From: Annona cherimola
Taxonomy: Eukaryota > Streptophyta > Magnoliopsida > Magnoliales > Annonaceae
DNA: 64,000 nucleotides
NCBI GenBank assembly: GCA_030490835.1
Contig: CM059973.1
Location: 60,392,008-60,456,007, forward strand
Direction of reading: 5' to 3'
Position 1 is the first letter of the stretch; the number at the start of each line of letters is the position of its first letter. The notes below the pieces were generated by a model that made no database searches, was not told the origin of the DNA, and saw only the letters and a program-made list of their open reading frames with translations. Positions 1 through 11,833 of this stretch are shown one piece after another. The position numbers and the translations under genes are program-made.

Positions 1-139
1 CTTACAAATCTATTTTATATTTATTTATTTTCAAGAATTATTATTAATTTCAAATATAATTGGCGTCAACTTCTCCAACATCAGATGTACAAAGGGCTGG
101 ATGATACTGAGAAGCCCATTAATCGCCCTTTCAAGGTAA
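1..139. repeat. Distal 5' flank of duplicated unit 1
   Basis: This stretch aligns by eye with 52612-52750, upstream of the intact gene copy B. Both carry the run tattttatatttatttattt and then an agatxtxxaaxgggct block. The alignment breaks at 144 and resumes at 5836 ('ggtcggtttaaataagat' against 'agccggttgaaatcagct' near 52770), which brackets the insertion at 145-5835. No coding sequence is evident. Confidence 0.55.
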
Positions 140-3100
140 GGAAATGTAACGATCCGCCGATAAAATCAAAGATCGCTACTAAAGTACAGGATTAATGATA
201 ATAGGAGAACATACACAAGTGCAATAACATAACTCATTAGGTCATCATAAACCAAGTATCTCACTAAATTCAAATTAAACTAGATCCAAATGATTAAATT
301 TGCGAATTACAAATTTCACATCTATACCAATCACTCTTTATAAATAAAAAATAGATAACTCTAGATCTGGATTCATCAAGTCTTAGCCTCATCTGGTACA
401 CTAACCCCATATTGGTTTAATCCGTGTACCTGTTATTTAAAAAATTAATAAAATACGATGAGTCTGGGCAAACTCAGTAAGTAGAGCATATAAAATAAAT
501 TGGCAAAATTTGAGTAAACAATATGCACATGGATTAATAAAACATAGATTAAATTACAGATCCAAATAAAATTTAAATCTATATGAAACATATGCTAATA
601 TCCAAGCATGCATCAATGCATCTTACACATGTCATTTCTCCAATCCATCCACAAGGTCTCAAATCCAATGTGGAGTTTCAGTATCTCGCCTCGTAATCTA
701 ACCCGCTGCACAACCTAGGTTGCCATCACTACATCCTAGCACAAGTGGCCAACTCTGCATAGTACGGAGAGATCGAGAAACACCTTTATCCAAACTAGAG
801 GTGTAACCGATACATTATTGCACTCACCACATAGCTGCAGCCACGCCACACCATATTGTATGAACGACTTTGGTCTCAACGATTACATTGAGGACTACCA
901 GTCCCATAGATTGGGTTACAATAAACATTAACCAAATCACAAAGGCCAGACAAATCAAGTCTGCAGCCCACCAAATCCATACCGGTCAAACAAGTAGGTT
1001 TGAACCAATGCCACCCAGGCTATCACGTCCCGATCTCCGGTCAAGATGTGCCAACGGTCATCACCAATGGTCCATCAACAACACTTCACAAATACACAAC
1101 TACAGTCATGACTCATGAATATGCCAGCATAACAAGCAACATATGCCAATGTCATAGTGCATAATGCTAGCATATATAAATTGCCAAACTCAACATCATA
1201 ATAAATCATCATGAATGATAAGATTCATCCATTTAAAATTATGAAATAACGGTATCCAAAACATCTATGCCCGTAAACATACAATACAACATAAAATCAA
1301 AAAAAGGAGAAAAGAGCTCTACTTTGTGTAGATTTCGGATCTATCCTTATACCATATTTCACTACAACGTTCAAATCATTGCACTGGAAAATAACACTTT
1401 TATTTCATTAATATTTTAACTTAAACAAACTCTTCTAAGTATGAGTCAGCATGATATTCCTCGCTAAGATGTATGGATACCTCTATGTATCCTAACTTTT
1501 ATATTTTAGTCAAAATGCGATTCCTTGTAATAAATTAAATTATTCCAAAATTATGATTTATAATAAATTTCATTAATTCTAAAACATTACTTGATCCATA
1601 ATAAAATAATTAATTTGGGTCGGAACTCATTTCATAGAATTGCTAAATTATTCTTCTACGTCTTAACTTGTATTTTCTGCATCGTATTCAACCCTATTTT
1701 ATAAATATTCAATTTTATCAATTAAACATTATTCACATATATTAATCACTAACTAATAATCATTTGAGCTCCAAAACTTATTATGATCATAGGCGGGCCC
1801 TCCCTTGAACACATTAACTTTCAAAAGTCTATTTGTATCCAATTTAATTTTCAATATTTTTCAAATATTTTATGAAAAATTTTCATATGAAGCAACTTAA
1901 TAATCATCTGTTTTAACTATTCATACCATTTTAGATAATTATTATTTAAGTTAAAATTTTATTTTGATATTCCTCAATCCGTCCATATTTACTGAAATCA
2001 GACATAGTGATTTCTCTTAATTTGTATTTATAATCAAATTAAGGAATTAAGTCTAAAATTTCTATCCTACATCAATAACTACATGAATTAACTAAAAAAA
2101 TATTTCAGTACAAAATATTAATTATTTATATTTATTATGTATTTTTACTCTACTGAATAGGGTTATGAGTTCAGGGATGGTTCCAATCACATTAATTATT
2201 AACCATATTTATATAATCCAAAAATTAATTTTTATTTTTGGTAAGTGATATTAAAGATGTACTTTGTATCCTATAAAAGTTTTAGCCTCAATTATTTTGT
2301 ATAAAAATTATTAAAAATCAATTAGTGCAGTTGATCCTACAGCCATTCTACCCTATTCACGCTGATATTCTGGGATTTTTAATTTACAATCAACTTAACA
2401 TTTTAAGATAAAAATTTAATCTTTCTTAATGATTATATAATGTCCCCTCACTAAAATGTTCATACTAAAAATCATTTGTTTACTATTTCTTTTATATTTT
2501 TTATTTAGATTCCAGATTTACTACATAGGTGGTGTAAATTAAGTTATAAACAGTTATATTAGTTAATCTAAATTACTAATAACAGCATTAATCATAGATT
2601 TAACACATACGTCATAGAAAATAACTTATTTAGTCTTGATTATATTTTAATTAAGCTTTTAATGGTTTGGATCAATTGGTTACACTTTCCACTAATACAA
2701 AGATCATTGAGATAGATTTGAAATTTCCAAAATCAAATTATCCATCAAGGTGTACATAGATGATCTAATGTTATTTTTTATGCAAAATAAATTTTACACA
2801 TATCTAATGGTTTGGTCACCCAAATTATGCATTTATCCATAGACTGGATTTATTTAATTTGATTTTCACTTAATAGCAAGCTATTATTGTTAAATCCCAT
2901 GAAATGGCCCAGATTTATCTTCTCTAGGGGTGGAAATTGGGGCGGGTAGACCCGTGACCCGCCCTGACCCGACCCTTTTTAATACTGGGGCGGGTTGGGA
3001 TTATTTACCCGGCAGGGTGGGTCGAGCCTTTTATTTTTCTTAAAAAGAGCGGGTCGGGGCGGACCGGCCTCGCTGACCAGCAGACCCATACTTCTCTCTC

Positions 3101-3252
3101 ATATTTCTAATCTAACGTCTAAACCCTAATAACCTCAGTTTCCCACACCCTCTCGCACCTAGTCCCTGCAGAATCATGCGCTCGTCGCTCCTTTCTTCCA
3201 GCACATACGCCGCAGCACAGACTCCTTTCTTCCAACTCAGCACAGATCCTCC

Positions 3253-3325
3253 TTCTCCTTCGTGATCGTGTGCTCGTTGCTCCTTTCTTCTCCTTCGTGA
3301 TCGTGTGCTCGTTGCTCCTTTCTTC
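3253..3325. repeat. Two tandem copies of a 35-bp unit inside the hAT element
   Basis: The unit containing tccttcgtgatcgtgtgctc occurs twice in direct succession with a 35-bp period. It lies in the CT-rich interior of the hAT element. Confidence 0.8.
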
Positions 3326-4219
3326 TAGCATAGACATCGCAACACTTGGTTCTTCCTTCCAGTGCCTCCTTTTAAAGAGTGAGATTAAGAGCGAGAGCAT
3401 CGTCGCCTTTCTTTGAGTGGGAGTAGGAGCGAGAGCACTCGGGTAGTCAGTCCTCCCTTCCAGCATGGCTTACCGGTCGTGGGTCCTGCATCGTTGCCCT
3501 TCTTCGAATGCCCAGCGCTCAGCACTTAACACCCGGTCCTTCCTTCCAGCGCCCAGCGCCCAGCGCCCAGCGCCGCTCCTTCTGCTCGCCTCCCACCCCA
3601 CGCATGCCTAGGCCCACAGAGTGCTGCCGAGAGCTTCTTTGAATGGACACACGTACAGGCACAGTAGGCTGAAGCTCCCCCGCCCAATTTTTTTTGCTTC
3701 AGCAAAAGTGTTGCCGACTGCCAACCGTTGGGCCTTGGCCAGTTCTAGCTGCTCCCCCTCCCACTCTGACGCCCACAGAGTCCCCTGCTCCTGCTGCTCT
3801 AGCAAGGCAGCCCCTCCAAAGTCCAAACCCACCCAATCATACGCAGTAGCTGACAGCGACAATCTCGATTAACTATTGGAATTGGTCTGCCCCTATCTCT
3901 GGTAGCTACTCCTCCTCTAGCAATAGTTGGTATATATTATTTTCCTTTACATTTTTCCCATTTAATCTAACATATTTAAGCTGGTAAACTGGCACATATA
4001 TTATTGATTAACTATTAGAATTGATCATGGATTACATTTCTACAAAACTCTCAAAAACTTGCGTTCAAATATTTTATTTGCAAGTAATATAAGTGTTTGA
4101 TGTATGTATATGCATTGTGTATTATATTTGGTAATATGCTTGTATTATGTTTGGATTTTAATTTAATTTATTTGTATTTATTTTTAAGCATTGCATTGGA
4201 TATAACGTAATATAAAAAT

Positions 4220-4306
4220 ATGAGTTTGGATGTGGATGAGAATGTGGAGGAAGAAATGGTGGAGAATGTGAAAGAGAAAGAAGTGGTTGATGTGGATGTG
4301 GAATAA
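4220..4306 (+). other. Short acidic reading frame in the hAT element, possible transposase remnant
   Basis: This 28-codon frame from ATG to TAA is rich in Asp, Glu and Val and begins MSLDVDENVEEE. It lies in the right third of the hAT element, downstream of the CT-rich block. Autonomous plant hAT transposases often begin with a low-complexity N-terminus before a zinc finger, so it may be a decayed first exon. No zinc finger follows, and a chance frame cannot be excluded. Confidence 0.2.
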
Positions 4307-4936
4307 CGGTGGAGAAAGAATGAGTTCAAATATTCAAATTGTGAAGGGAATTTTGAACAAGGTATGTTTCATTAACTTGTTCTTATATAGGTGAATAAAT
4401 ATTAATGTTTTATTTAAGTATTTATGTTTTACTTTGACTGATTAATAATAGATTGAAGCATATAGTAGTTAAGTTTAATATAGATTTGTCGTTATACTTG
4501 ATAGGTTCATAAATTCTTTAAAAATTCTTACTTGACCCGCATTTTTTACCCGACCCGTTGACCCAATCTGACCCGAATTTTGTCCCAAGACCTAGTAGAA
4601 AAATGTAAGGGTCAAACAAGATTTTGGAAATGTAAGGTTAGGGTTGGGCACACCCTGACCCGCCCCGATTCCCACCCCTAATCTTCTCCAATTAAGATTA
4701 AACAAAAATAAACTTGTCACTAACCTTTTTGAAATAATTCTATGGCTGATATTTGGTTGGATCTCTAGATTAGAGCTTCCCCTTCTCTCTCACTCTCCCT
4801 GTTTATGTGAAGCTGATGGACAAATTTATATCTCTTCATTATTTTTTTATTAATTATTTAATTATTATTTTTTGCTAAAATTATGCCACATATTAATTAT
4901 TTAGAAACTAACATACACATATCACTATTCTAGAAG

Positions 4937-5596
4937 TTTTTTTTTTATGAAGAGAATTACTCAACCCCGACCCCCTCATCATTTGACCAGGTTCGGGGTG
5001 GAGTAATCCGAGCAATTCATTGCCAAAAAATTATCTGTACATATTTTCTCTACAATACACTATGGGGGATTTCCCCACCAAGAAACATTATCCAACCCAG
5101 AAACAGCAACTAGATCAGCTAAGGCATGCGCAACCCTATTTCCCTGACTTAGCACATGGTGGATGGAGAGACTTGGATTAGCCTCAAAACTTGTTCTGAT
5201 CTCCGAAATAATATGACCCACCGGGGAGGAGATAACACAATCATTTGATAGATAAGTGTAAAGAAGAAGGGAGTCGGATTCGATCTGCACCTGTCTGAGC
5301 TTGAGATGAATGGCCCACCTGGTAGCCAGAAGAACGGCGTTTGCTTCCATGGTAAGTGGTTCCTCTACGCCCCTCCGGCTCCAACCGTTCGCCGCAATAA
5401 AATACCCTCGGGAGTCCCTAATGACAGCAGCAAACCCCGTGACCACCTTTTCCTGTAGGCATCGGGCGTCGACATTCATTTTGAAAGCTCCAACTGGCGG
5501 TTTGATCCATCTTGGTACAAGAGGCGAGTCCAACGCACATATCAAGTCCAAATCGCAAATCGTTAGCTCCTCGCAATTGCTCCATTTACAGCCCAT
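4937..5596 (-). mobile_element. 5'-truncated LINE (L1-like), 3' end
   Basis: On the minus strand an RNase H coding region runs into a short 3' UTR and a 10-A tail (seen as ten T at 4937-4946). RNase H upstream of a poly(A) tail is the normal 3' layout of many plant L1-type LINEs. The element lacks its endonuclease and reverse transcriptase, so it is 5'-truncated. I could not identify a clear target-site duplication. It is nested in the solo LTR. Confidence 0.75.
5060..5596 (-). CDS. RNase H-like domain of a LINE, uninterrupted
   Basis: The 178-residue frame holds a complete plant LINE-type RNase H fold. A WIKPPVGAFKMNVDA entry strand carries the first catalytic Asp (about residue 43). It is followed by AAVIRDSRGYF, the MEANAVLLA helix with the catalytic Glu (about residue 84), IESDSLLL with the second Asp (about residue 107), and HHVLSQGNRVAHALAD near the end. 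In the living element this activity removes RNA from the RNA:DNA hybrid during retrotransposition. The start is simply the first Met in the frame; the true protein would continue upstream from reverse transcriptase, which is missing. The frame has no stop or frameshift, which suggests a fairly young insertion. Stand-alone RNase H-like plant genes look similar, but the poly(A) tail favours a LINE. Confidence 0.8.
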   Translation of the reverse strand: MGCKWSNCEELTICDLDLICALDSPLVPRWIKPPVGAFKMNVDARCLQEKVVTGFAAVIRDSRGYFIAANGWSRRGVEEPLTMEANAVLLATRWAIHLKLRQVQIESDSLLLYTYLSNDCVISSPVGHIISEIRTSFEANPSLSIHHVLSQGNRVAHALADLVAVSGLDNVSWWGNPP

Positions 5597-5840
5597 GTTT
5601 TATAGATTTACAATTTTGCACCCAGTTTATTGTAAAATGTCATAATACCCATATTTTTCTTCCAAAACTTTCCAAATTGATAATAATGGCATATTGGAAT
5701 ATACTTTACATATTAATAGTAAAAATTTAAGTATTTGAAATATTTATTGTTATAAAAAAATTTTAAAAATGCTTTTAGGTAAATACAATTGCAAAAATAT
5801 AAATTTTCTTTCAAACTTAAAACAGGGAATTTACATGAAA

Positions 5841-6254
5841 TGAAAGGTCGGTTTAAATAAGATCAATTTATATTATTAAGGAATTGAGCTAGCTTTTGGC
5901 CCATTAAACTTCCAACCATTCCTACTTACCCAAAGGCCTCAGCTCTACCCTTGCTTATCTGCCCATGTAGTGGAATCATTGGTGTTATAATATTCCCCCA
6001 AAACACCCTCAACTCCACGTATCTGCCAGAATCATTTGGGGCATCATGTGTATTCCAATAACAAATCATTTCAATATTGTATCTCCATGACAAAAAGACA
6101 CGTACAAAGTGTGAACTACAGACTACGAATTATCGATGAACTCGAAAGCATACAGGAAGCAAAATAGGAATTAGTATTCAACTCTAATGGCAAGCAGTAC
6201 TCCTAAACGACCCATATGAATATCTAGCGCTTATACATATTGGGTTTGATTGAG
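5841..6254 (+). promoter_or_regulatory. 5' flank and promoter region of gene copy A
   Basis: The segment resumes the duplicated unit after the solo LTR. It shares blocks with other copies: gaattgagctagctt (also near 52810), tctgcccatgtagtgga (52870), and 'tctaatggcaagcagtactcc' (matching 53370, 55195 and 57430). The position of the TATA-like block in copies B and E (cttataa) is occupied here by cttatacata near 6229. Promoter function is inferred from conservation and position only. Confidence 0.45.
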
Positions 6255-6476
6255 ATGCCTCTCTTCCTACATTTGCTACTTTTTCTCCTAGGGCTAGTTG
6301 CACTCACCAGTCCCACAGAATGTGGGAATGAGTACAGGTTCCAGATTGACATTGAGAGCTTAGCACCACCACATCTAATTCCTGCCAAAGAGCCAAATCC
6401 CGCACAATTTCCATCTATGTTCTATTTTCCTTCACCAATCACCCGGGTACCTAGGGTAACTGTTAAAAAAGATTAA
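6255..6476 (+). pseudogene. Copy A of the secreted proline-rich protein gene, 3'-truncated
   Basis: The frame reads MPLFLHLLLFLLGLVALT, then SPTECGNEYRFQIDIESLAPP and a proline-containing tail, ending after 73 residues. It matches the signal peptide and early mature region of intact copy B (55267). The ATG used in copy B is ATT here; the next in-frame ATG, also present in copy B, is the likely start. Past 6463 the sequence no longer resembles copies B or C and the last few codons (VKKD) come from a retroelement, so the proline-rich C-terminal half is lost. If translated it would be a short secreted peptide. I do not recognise the family. Confidence 0.6.
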
Positions 6477-8297
6477 TCCAGAAAAATCTAGATAGTTGAC
6501 TACAACATTATATGCAAGTCGACAGCAGAAAAAATTTAATGCATTTCGGCAGCAGCGTGGAAATTCTATATGCAAGCTAGCATGAACAACAAAGTTTAAA
6601 AAATGGCCACATGTATGTTGTGAAATCAAAAGATGGGAATTCTATATGCTGTGGAATCAAAAATGGAAATTCTAAATTTACTCATTATGTTCTTTATGTT
6701 CTTAGAATAGCTCAAAATTTATTAAGTAGGGGCCAACTACCATAGATGGAAATTCGGTTCAACTCGTCAAAATAGGAAAGTTAACATCTCTCATCTTTTA
6801 CAATTACTCCCTTTATTTTGATATATTATTTTGACGACATGATTTACATTGACGAAAATGTCAATTACAAGTGTGGGCGTGAATGCGTTGCATTATTTTC
6901 TTAAAAAAAACTTCACTCACTACCCTGATGATTATAGTTTTTGTCACATTTTGAAAAAAAAAATCAAAATTTTTGATAATTCTTGCATGATTCTAAACTT
7001 TGAATTGATTGAGACCCCACTTTGAACTTTTGTAAGTCCTATAAGCATACCAAAATTGGAATTTTAAAATCTTTAAGTTATGCAAATAACCGAATCCTAG
7101 TGAAATGTTAAATATGTTTTCAAATATGTACCTGTTGAAAATAATTGAATTTTTGTCCTAGATCACTTGATTAAACTGATATACTGAGATACCAATTATG
7201 TTTTCTTTCAAAATCAGAGAAATCCTATCTATTGATGGTTTTTCTTATACACACAATTTGAAAGGTAGTTTTTCCCATATACATGAAAATCTTATTTTGG
7301 TTGAAAATTTTTCAAAGCTAAAACTCAACTTGACCTGTTCATGAACATAAGTAAGGTATTTTTTTCTTGATGAGTATATCTTTGAGAGCATAGCTGTTGT
7401 TTACCCCATCGAGCATGAATTTAAATTTCCTTCTCTAAACCTCAATTCCTACTTAATTGAACCAATTTTGAAATTGAATTTTGAGTTGAAAAGTAAATCA
7501 GGAATAAGGTTTGACCTCCTAGCTTGTGCTAATAATGAAAATGACTTCATAAATACCTAAAATATGGTGATGGGAGTTATTTGCAAAGAAAAAAAGAAAA
7601 AAAAAGAGTTACCTAGATACCCTAAAATATGGTGAGGGAAATTATTGCTGGAGTTGGTTTAAAAAATAAATTCCAAATAAGAAAAACTGTTAAACCAAGG
7701 GTAAGAATAAGCTTTTATAAAAAAGAAAAATAATGAAAGTAGGGGTGACATTATTTTCTATTGCAAAATGAGGCTTAAATCAATATGGAGACAGTTCAAT
7801 TTTTGAAATTTTATTTCTTGTGCTAAACATAATCTTTGTCCCACCAAGTCCTTATGATCCATAAATTGGTTGATTGAGTTGGTAGAGGAAATTTGGTTGC
7901 AAGATTTTGATGAGAAGTATATGAGGTAATTTGATTGATATTTTTTCTGCAACACTAGCATTACTTGAATTGTTGAATGTGTGTATTGAATAACCAGATA
8001 AACGGGGAGGATATTTGATAACTAGGAGTTTATATTGCGGAAGTTTTTGAACTTTTAGTGATTAAAAGCGGAAACGGTAACAGGGCATACAGTATTAATC
8101 TAATAAAAAAGGATTTTTGATTGTGATTTTGACAAGTGCTCTATTTCAAAGTCTTTTATTCAACATCCTCATTAGTTTTGATGATCATTTACATTTTCTT
8201 TTTCTCAAAGTTCTTGAAAGGCCAATTCTTGAAATTCTGTGATTTGATTATTTCGTATTTGCTTGAGGACAAACAAAGGTTCAAGTGTGGGGGTATT
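6464..8297 (+). mobile_element. Degenerate retroelement internal sequence truncating gene copy A
   Basis: Homology to the gene copies stops at 6463. Around 6670-6745 the plus strand reads THYVLYVLRIAQNLLS followed by RGQLP, resembling the Copia motif VLYVP..NLLSVGQL just before integrase. The rest (6800-8260) is A+T-rich with no intact frame. At 8262-8297 'cttgaggacaaacaaaggtt' continues into caagtgtgggggtattt, a polypurine tract typical of Athila-type Gypsy elements just before an LTR. The block may therefore be a mosaic of two retroelement remnants. Its left boundary has no recognisable repeat. Confidence 0.5.
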
Positions 8298-9598
8298 TGT
8301 TGAGTCACATTTATATTATGAATTTTAATTATTAATTGAGAAAAATTTGAGTATTTAAGATACTTTAAATCATATTTTGATTGATTTAGCTTTACAAAGT
8401 ATAAAACATTCACGATTGACTAATTTGTGTAAAGCAGAAGGAATACATGCAATTTTAATATACAACATGGACAAATTGATAAGTGTCGATGAAAGCGGGA
8501 GTAAATTGTAAATTCAAGACTTAAATATGAGCATAACTGCGTTTCAAGCAAGGCACTAATCAATTACAATACTGTTCATGCGCAACTGTTCATACGCGTT
8601 ACTGTTTATATGGAACTATTCATATGCACACTATTTGCTCACTGTTCATATACACTATTCACGTTACTGTTTATGTGCACTATTCACCTCTATATAAACA
8701 CTTATGTGGAATGTCTTATTGAAAACGTCCTGGGAGCTTGGGTTGGGGTCCGAAGAGTGAGAGAAGGCATAGAGCACAAGGCAAGAGGCGAAGCGGTGAG
8801 TTGAGCGGAGCGGCCGACACACCATCGGGGCTTCCAACCAATAAACTTTTCTATATCTTGTCCTTTCTAATTTTAATTACATTCTAATGTTATTGTAGAC
8901 TTAAACATGCTCGGCTAAGCCCTAAATCTAGGGTTTAAGATGTAGCATGCGTACAATGTAGTGTGGTGTATGGTTTTAATTTATTTATAATGGATACTTT
9001 TGTTAATTTAATATCTTATGATTTTAATGTTTGCTTTGGACATAGGCCCATACTTTGGCATGATTCTATATATTAGGTGATGAAATCGAGAGGTGAAAAT
9101 CTAATATACGATAATCAAGATATTAAACCTGAAAATTTAAGATTATGAGATTAGGCATGATGACCTTGAGGAATTCCATGAACAAGCCACAGAACTTAAT
9201 AGATTCCAATTAACTTAATCTCATGAGAATAGGTGATTAAGAAAATTAGGGTATACTTTGTAGGTTTCAAGAGAAGGTATAAGGATTAATTAGGGTTTGT
9301 TTTTCTTTAACAAAAAATATCCAGATTAAATAATTATACCAATATTTGTTGCAAAAGTCTCATGTGAAATCCTAGACCCTAGGTACTTGCATCCTTATTT
9401 TCTACTACTCATTCTAGTTTTCAATTTTATGTTCTCTACCCACTTTTCTAATTTTTTATTCCATTTTATTTACTATATTCTCTTCATATCCGACATGAAA
9501 GCGTTTAAAAGCAAATTTTATAGTTCCAAATTCCCTGTAGATCGATAATTTATATACTACAATCTATGACTCGTACACATGCGGTGACATTGCGAACA
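8298..9598 (+). mobile_element. LTR of an Athila-like Gypsy element (plus strand)
   Basis: It begins tgttgagtcac directly after the polypurine tract. It carries many ctgttcat/actattca repeats (8570-8690), a TATA-like ctatataaac at 8691 and a possible poly(A) signal aataaa near 8841. The end region includes 'ttccctgtagatcgataatt' and cgtacacatgcggtgaca, which resembles the 3' part of Athila-type LTRs. The exact end (9589 or 9598) is uncertain. No partner LTR was found, so the element is truncated. Downstream sequence at 9600 begins the duplicated flank. Confidence 0.55.
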
Positions 9599-10214
9599 AT
9601 ATGTACTGTAACTTATGTTACGTCTGACTCACAATGGGTCCTACACGATCATAAAAGTATAATATACTCCACGTATTGTATTTAAAATTATTTATTTTAT
9701 TAGCGTACTAATTTTTATCTAAAGTAAATATGTGTTTGAGCTCCATCTGAAAATAGTATGAAATTAACTTAATAAAGTATTCGACATAAATAAAACTTTT
9801 AAAGTTATTTTTCAATATGTAAATTATCTAAGATATAATTTATACATAAATAAATAATTTTATAAAGTATTAATACATTTAAATGAATGTAAAGGCTATT
9901 TTGGGCCAAATATCCCAAAACTTATAGTACATGTACGGGACTATATCTCACATATATCTAGGTAAAATACTCTCATGCATTTCTAAGTACTCTTAAAGAA
10001 TATTTTTCCACTCCATTTTTTCAATCTCAAAATAAAATTCTTTGGCATTTTGAAGAAATTGGGAGCTACTTGCAAACCACCTATGCCTCCCTTTACACGA
10101 ATTGAAATACACTTATTAGTTAATTTATTAATGAATTTAAATTAATTTAATAATTTTGTTACTAATATTTTTTAATTTATTTAGTAGTTAATTAATTAAT
10201 TTAGTATTTATTTA

Positions 10215-10472
10215 GGGCATGTTTGTTAAATTAAAAACTTTTCAATTTGCACATCTACTATATTTTTAATCATTTTTACACATTTTCCTATATAAATACC
10301 CTACCTTTTAATTATTTCTACGCAACTACTCATATAATTAACTTATTTATTTCAACTTTATTTTTCTTTACTCCCCATTATTACCTCTATCATATCATAT
10401 CATTTTCTCCAAATTTAAAAACTTATACACCAAAAACTTTTCATCCAAAAGTTTTATCACTCAAACACACCC
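10215..10472 (+). mobile_element. Tourist-like MITE (copy 1)
   Basis: Terminal inverted repeats gggcatgtttg and caaacacaccc bound an A+T-rich interior. The interior carries the family blocks aaaacttttcaat, acaactacyca and ctatcatatca. Flanking trinucleotides are tta and ata. The same insertion is shared with 31107-31380, so it predates the segmental duplication. Confidence 0.75.
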
Positions 10473-11034
10473 ATATTATGTCATCGATTTATTACTTTGT
10501 TTATTATTTTATTAATTTTTTTATTAATGTATTTATTATTTTCGGATTGTAATTTTTGTTGATGAATTTATATTTTATTTAAAAGTGATAAGTTTAGAAT
10601 TTTTTATGAATATATAATAATAACAAATCATATAAATAAATATAATAATATATAGTGAAACCACAGATTTTTAAAAAAATAACAATATAAAGAAAATTTT
10701 AGAAAAAATTTAAAATAAAAAATAAGCTAAATGAATAAAATTAATGCATTAAAAGTAAATGATAAAAATAAAAGCTAAAATAAAAAGAAAAATACTAAAT
10801 TTTATTTATAATATAATTATAATATGTCAAACATATGTTCAAATATAAACATAAATAACATAAATATGCAAAATATAAAAAAAATTGTTTAAATATTATG
10901 TATATAATACATTTTATAATAAACAAAAATTAGAAATCCGACACAGGTTCCCTTAAACCCTGAACCTATCATATTTACAAATCAGGTTCATCTGGCCGCG
11001 TTCAGGCTCAATCCGCTCAAGTTACACTCCTAGA

Positions 11035-11145
11035 CACGGGACCTTTATCTACTATAAAGATTGACCAGAGTTATTATCTCCTAAGATGAATGAGCTTGAA
11101 TGTAATATTAGATGTCACTGAATAGTTACAATATTCCAATATATC
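11035..11145 (+). repeat. SINE-like 3' fragment
   Basis: The blocks ctactataaagattgacc and 'ctcctaagatgaatgagctt' recur at 32520-32590 and, more weakly, at 30000-30080. There they follow a B-box-like motif. Only the 3' part is present here. Confidence 0.35.
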
Positions 11146-11559
11146 TATGTGTCACATTAAAAAAAAATTATATTTTAAAATTTATTTTTGCATTTTTATA
11201 ATTTTACTTGAAAATCAAGGCATTTTTGTCTTTCCAACAATTGTTTTTCCTACAGCGATTTTACGAAGCATCCGTCTGCTATTTCAAGCATGCAGATGCA
11301 ATTTTTGAAAAACTCATGATACACTTGCAAGTTTCGCCCAACAATGTGTCGATTCAAAATCCCCATTTTCCTAACCATTTGCATTTACGTGCAGATTAAT
11401 TGTAGAATATTCATGACCAACTACCCAACTGGCCATTACATAAAACAAATAATAAACTCAATGTGCAAATAAGGTAACTCAAGCATGGACCTCTTTTGGA
11501 AAATAAAACACTCAAATCATTATAAATGTATAATTGTTCACCATAATAGAACTCAAATG

Positions 11560-11833
11560 GGTCCCAAATTGACATTGAGAGCTTAGCACTGCCACTTCCA
11601 AGTCCTGCCAAAGAGCCCAATCCCCCACGATTTCCATCTAGGTTCTATTTTCCTTCACCAATCACCCGATTACCTAAGGTAACACCCTCCAGGCCACCTG
11701 GGGGACCTCAAACCTCTAGGCCATCTAGACAACCATGGAAACCACCACTACCCCGCATGAGATGGGCGCAATCGCCACCGTCCCACACCATATGGACACT
11801 ACCACCGCCACCACTTCTCATAAGATGGGCACC
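11560..11833 (+). pseudogene. Copy C of the secreted proline-rich protein gene, 5'-truncated first segment
   Basis: The frame starting at IDIESLALPLPSP matches copy A (IDIESLAPP) and extends beyond where A is broken. It is rich in Pro, Arg and Trp (FPSPITRLPK, PPLPRMRWAQ, PPPPLLIRWAP). No signal peptide precedes it: the sequence left of 11560 is duplicated flank, so the first exon portion was lost. There is no internal stop up to 11833, where a Copia LTR begins. At 18545 the frame resumes without a shift (GPPQAHG, then TGA at 18567-18569), so the gene body was open when the Copia landed. Function unknown; it is not expected to yield a secreted product. Confidence 0.6.

Larger units (their letters stand above)
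2925..4680. mobile_element. Non-autonomous hAT-like DNA transposon
   Basis: The termini are inverted repeats: taggggtggaaattggggcg on the left, and cgccccgattcccacccct followed by a on the right. A perfect 8-bp target duplication, atcttctc, lies at 2917-2924 and 4681-4688, as expected for the hAT superfamily. Subterminal DNA is rich in gacccg/cgggtc motifs. The interior (about 3100-3880) is more G+C-rich and CT-rich than its surroundings and may be captured host sequence. A short acidic reading frame occurs at 4220-4306. No transposase catalytic domain is visible, so it must have been mobilised in trans. Confidence 0.9.
145..5835 (-). mobile_element. Apparent solo LTR of a Gypsy-type retrotransposon, with two nested insertions
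   Basis: It starts tgtaacg and ends ttaca, with flanking pentamers ggaaa (140-144) and tgaaa (5836-5840), a 4/5 target-site match. The duplicated copy near 52760 reads straight across the site, which supports these limits. The first part (tgtaacg..., 'gataatag(g)agaacatacacaagtgcaata', 'gatgagtctgggcaaactcag' region) resembles the LTRs at 44067 and 47589, so the same family and minus orientation are inferred. Without the hAT element and LINE fragment inside it, about 3.2 kb of LTR remains. I saw no internal coding region. The stretches 145-2924 and 4690-4936 hold nothing else that I recognise. Confidence 0.55.
9600..11558. repeat. Segmental duplication, copy 1 (partner 30083-33040)
   Basis: Long collinear similarity with 30083-33040 is visible: gatcataaaagtataatat, tttttcaatatgtaaattat, 'gaagaaattgggagctactt', a shared Tourist MITE, and 'taatgtattcatgaccaac'-type blocks through caaatcattataaatgtata. 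This copy lacks the foldback element and TA tract present at 30374-30826. It also lacks the MITE at 32079, so it gives pre-insertion sites. No gene is evident; 10480-10930 is featureless A+T-rich DNA. Confidence 0.8.

Noticed and set aside
870..1118. 82-codon plus-strand frame
   Set aside because: It lies inside the solo LTR, has no domain and no counterpart in the related LTRs.
3119..3466. 115-codon minus-strand frame rich in Arg and Glu
   Set aside because: It is the complement of a CT-rich, partly tandemly repeated tract inside the hAT element; the bias explains the open frame.
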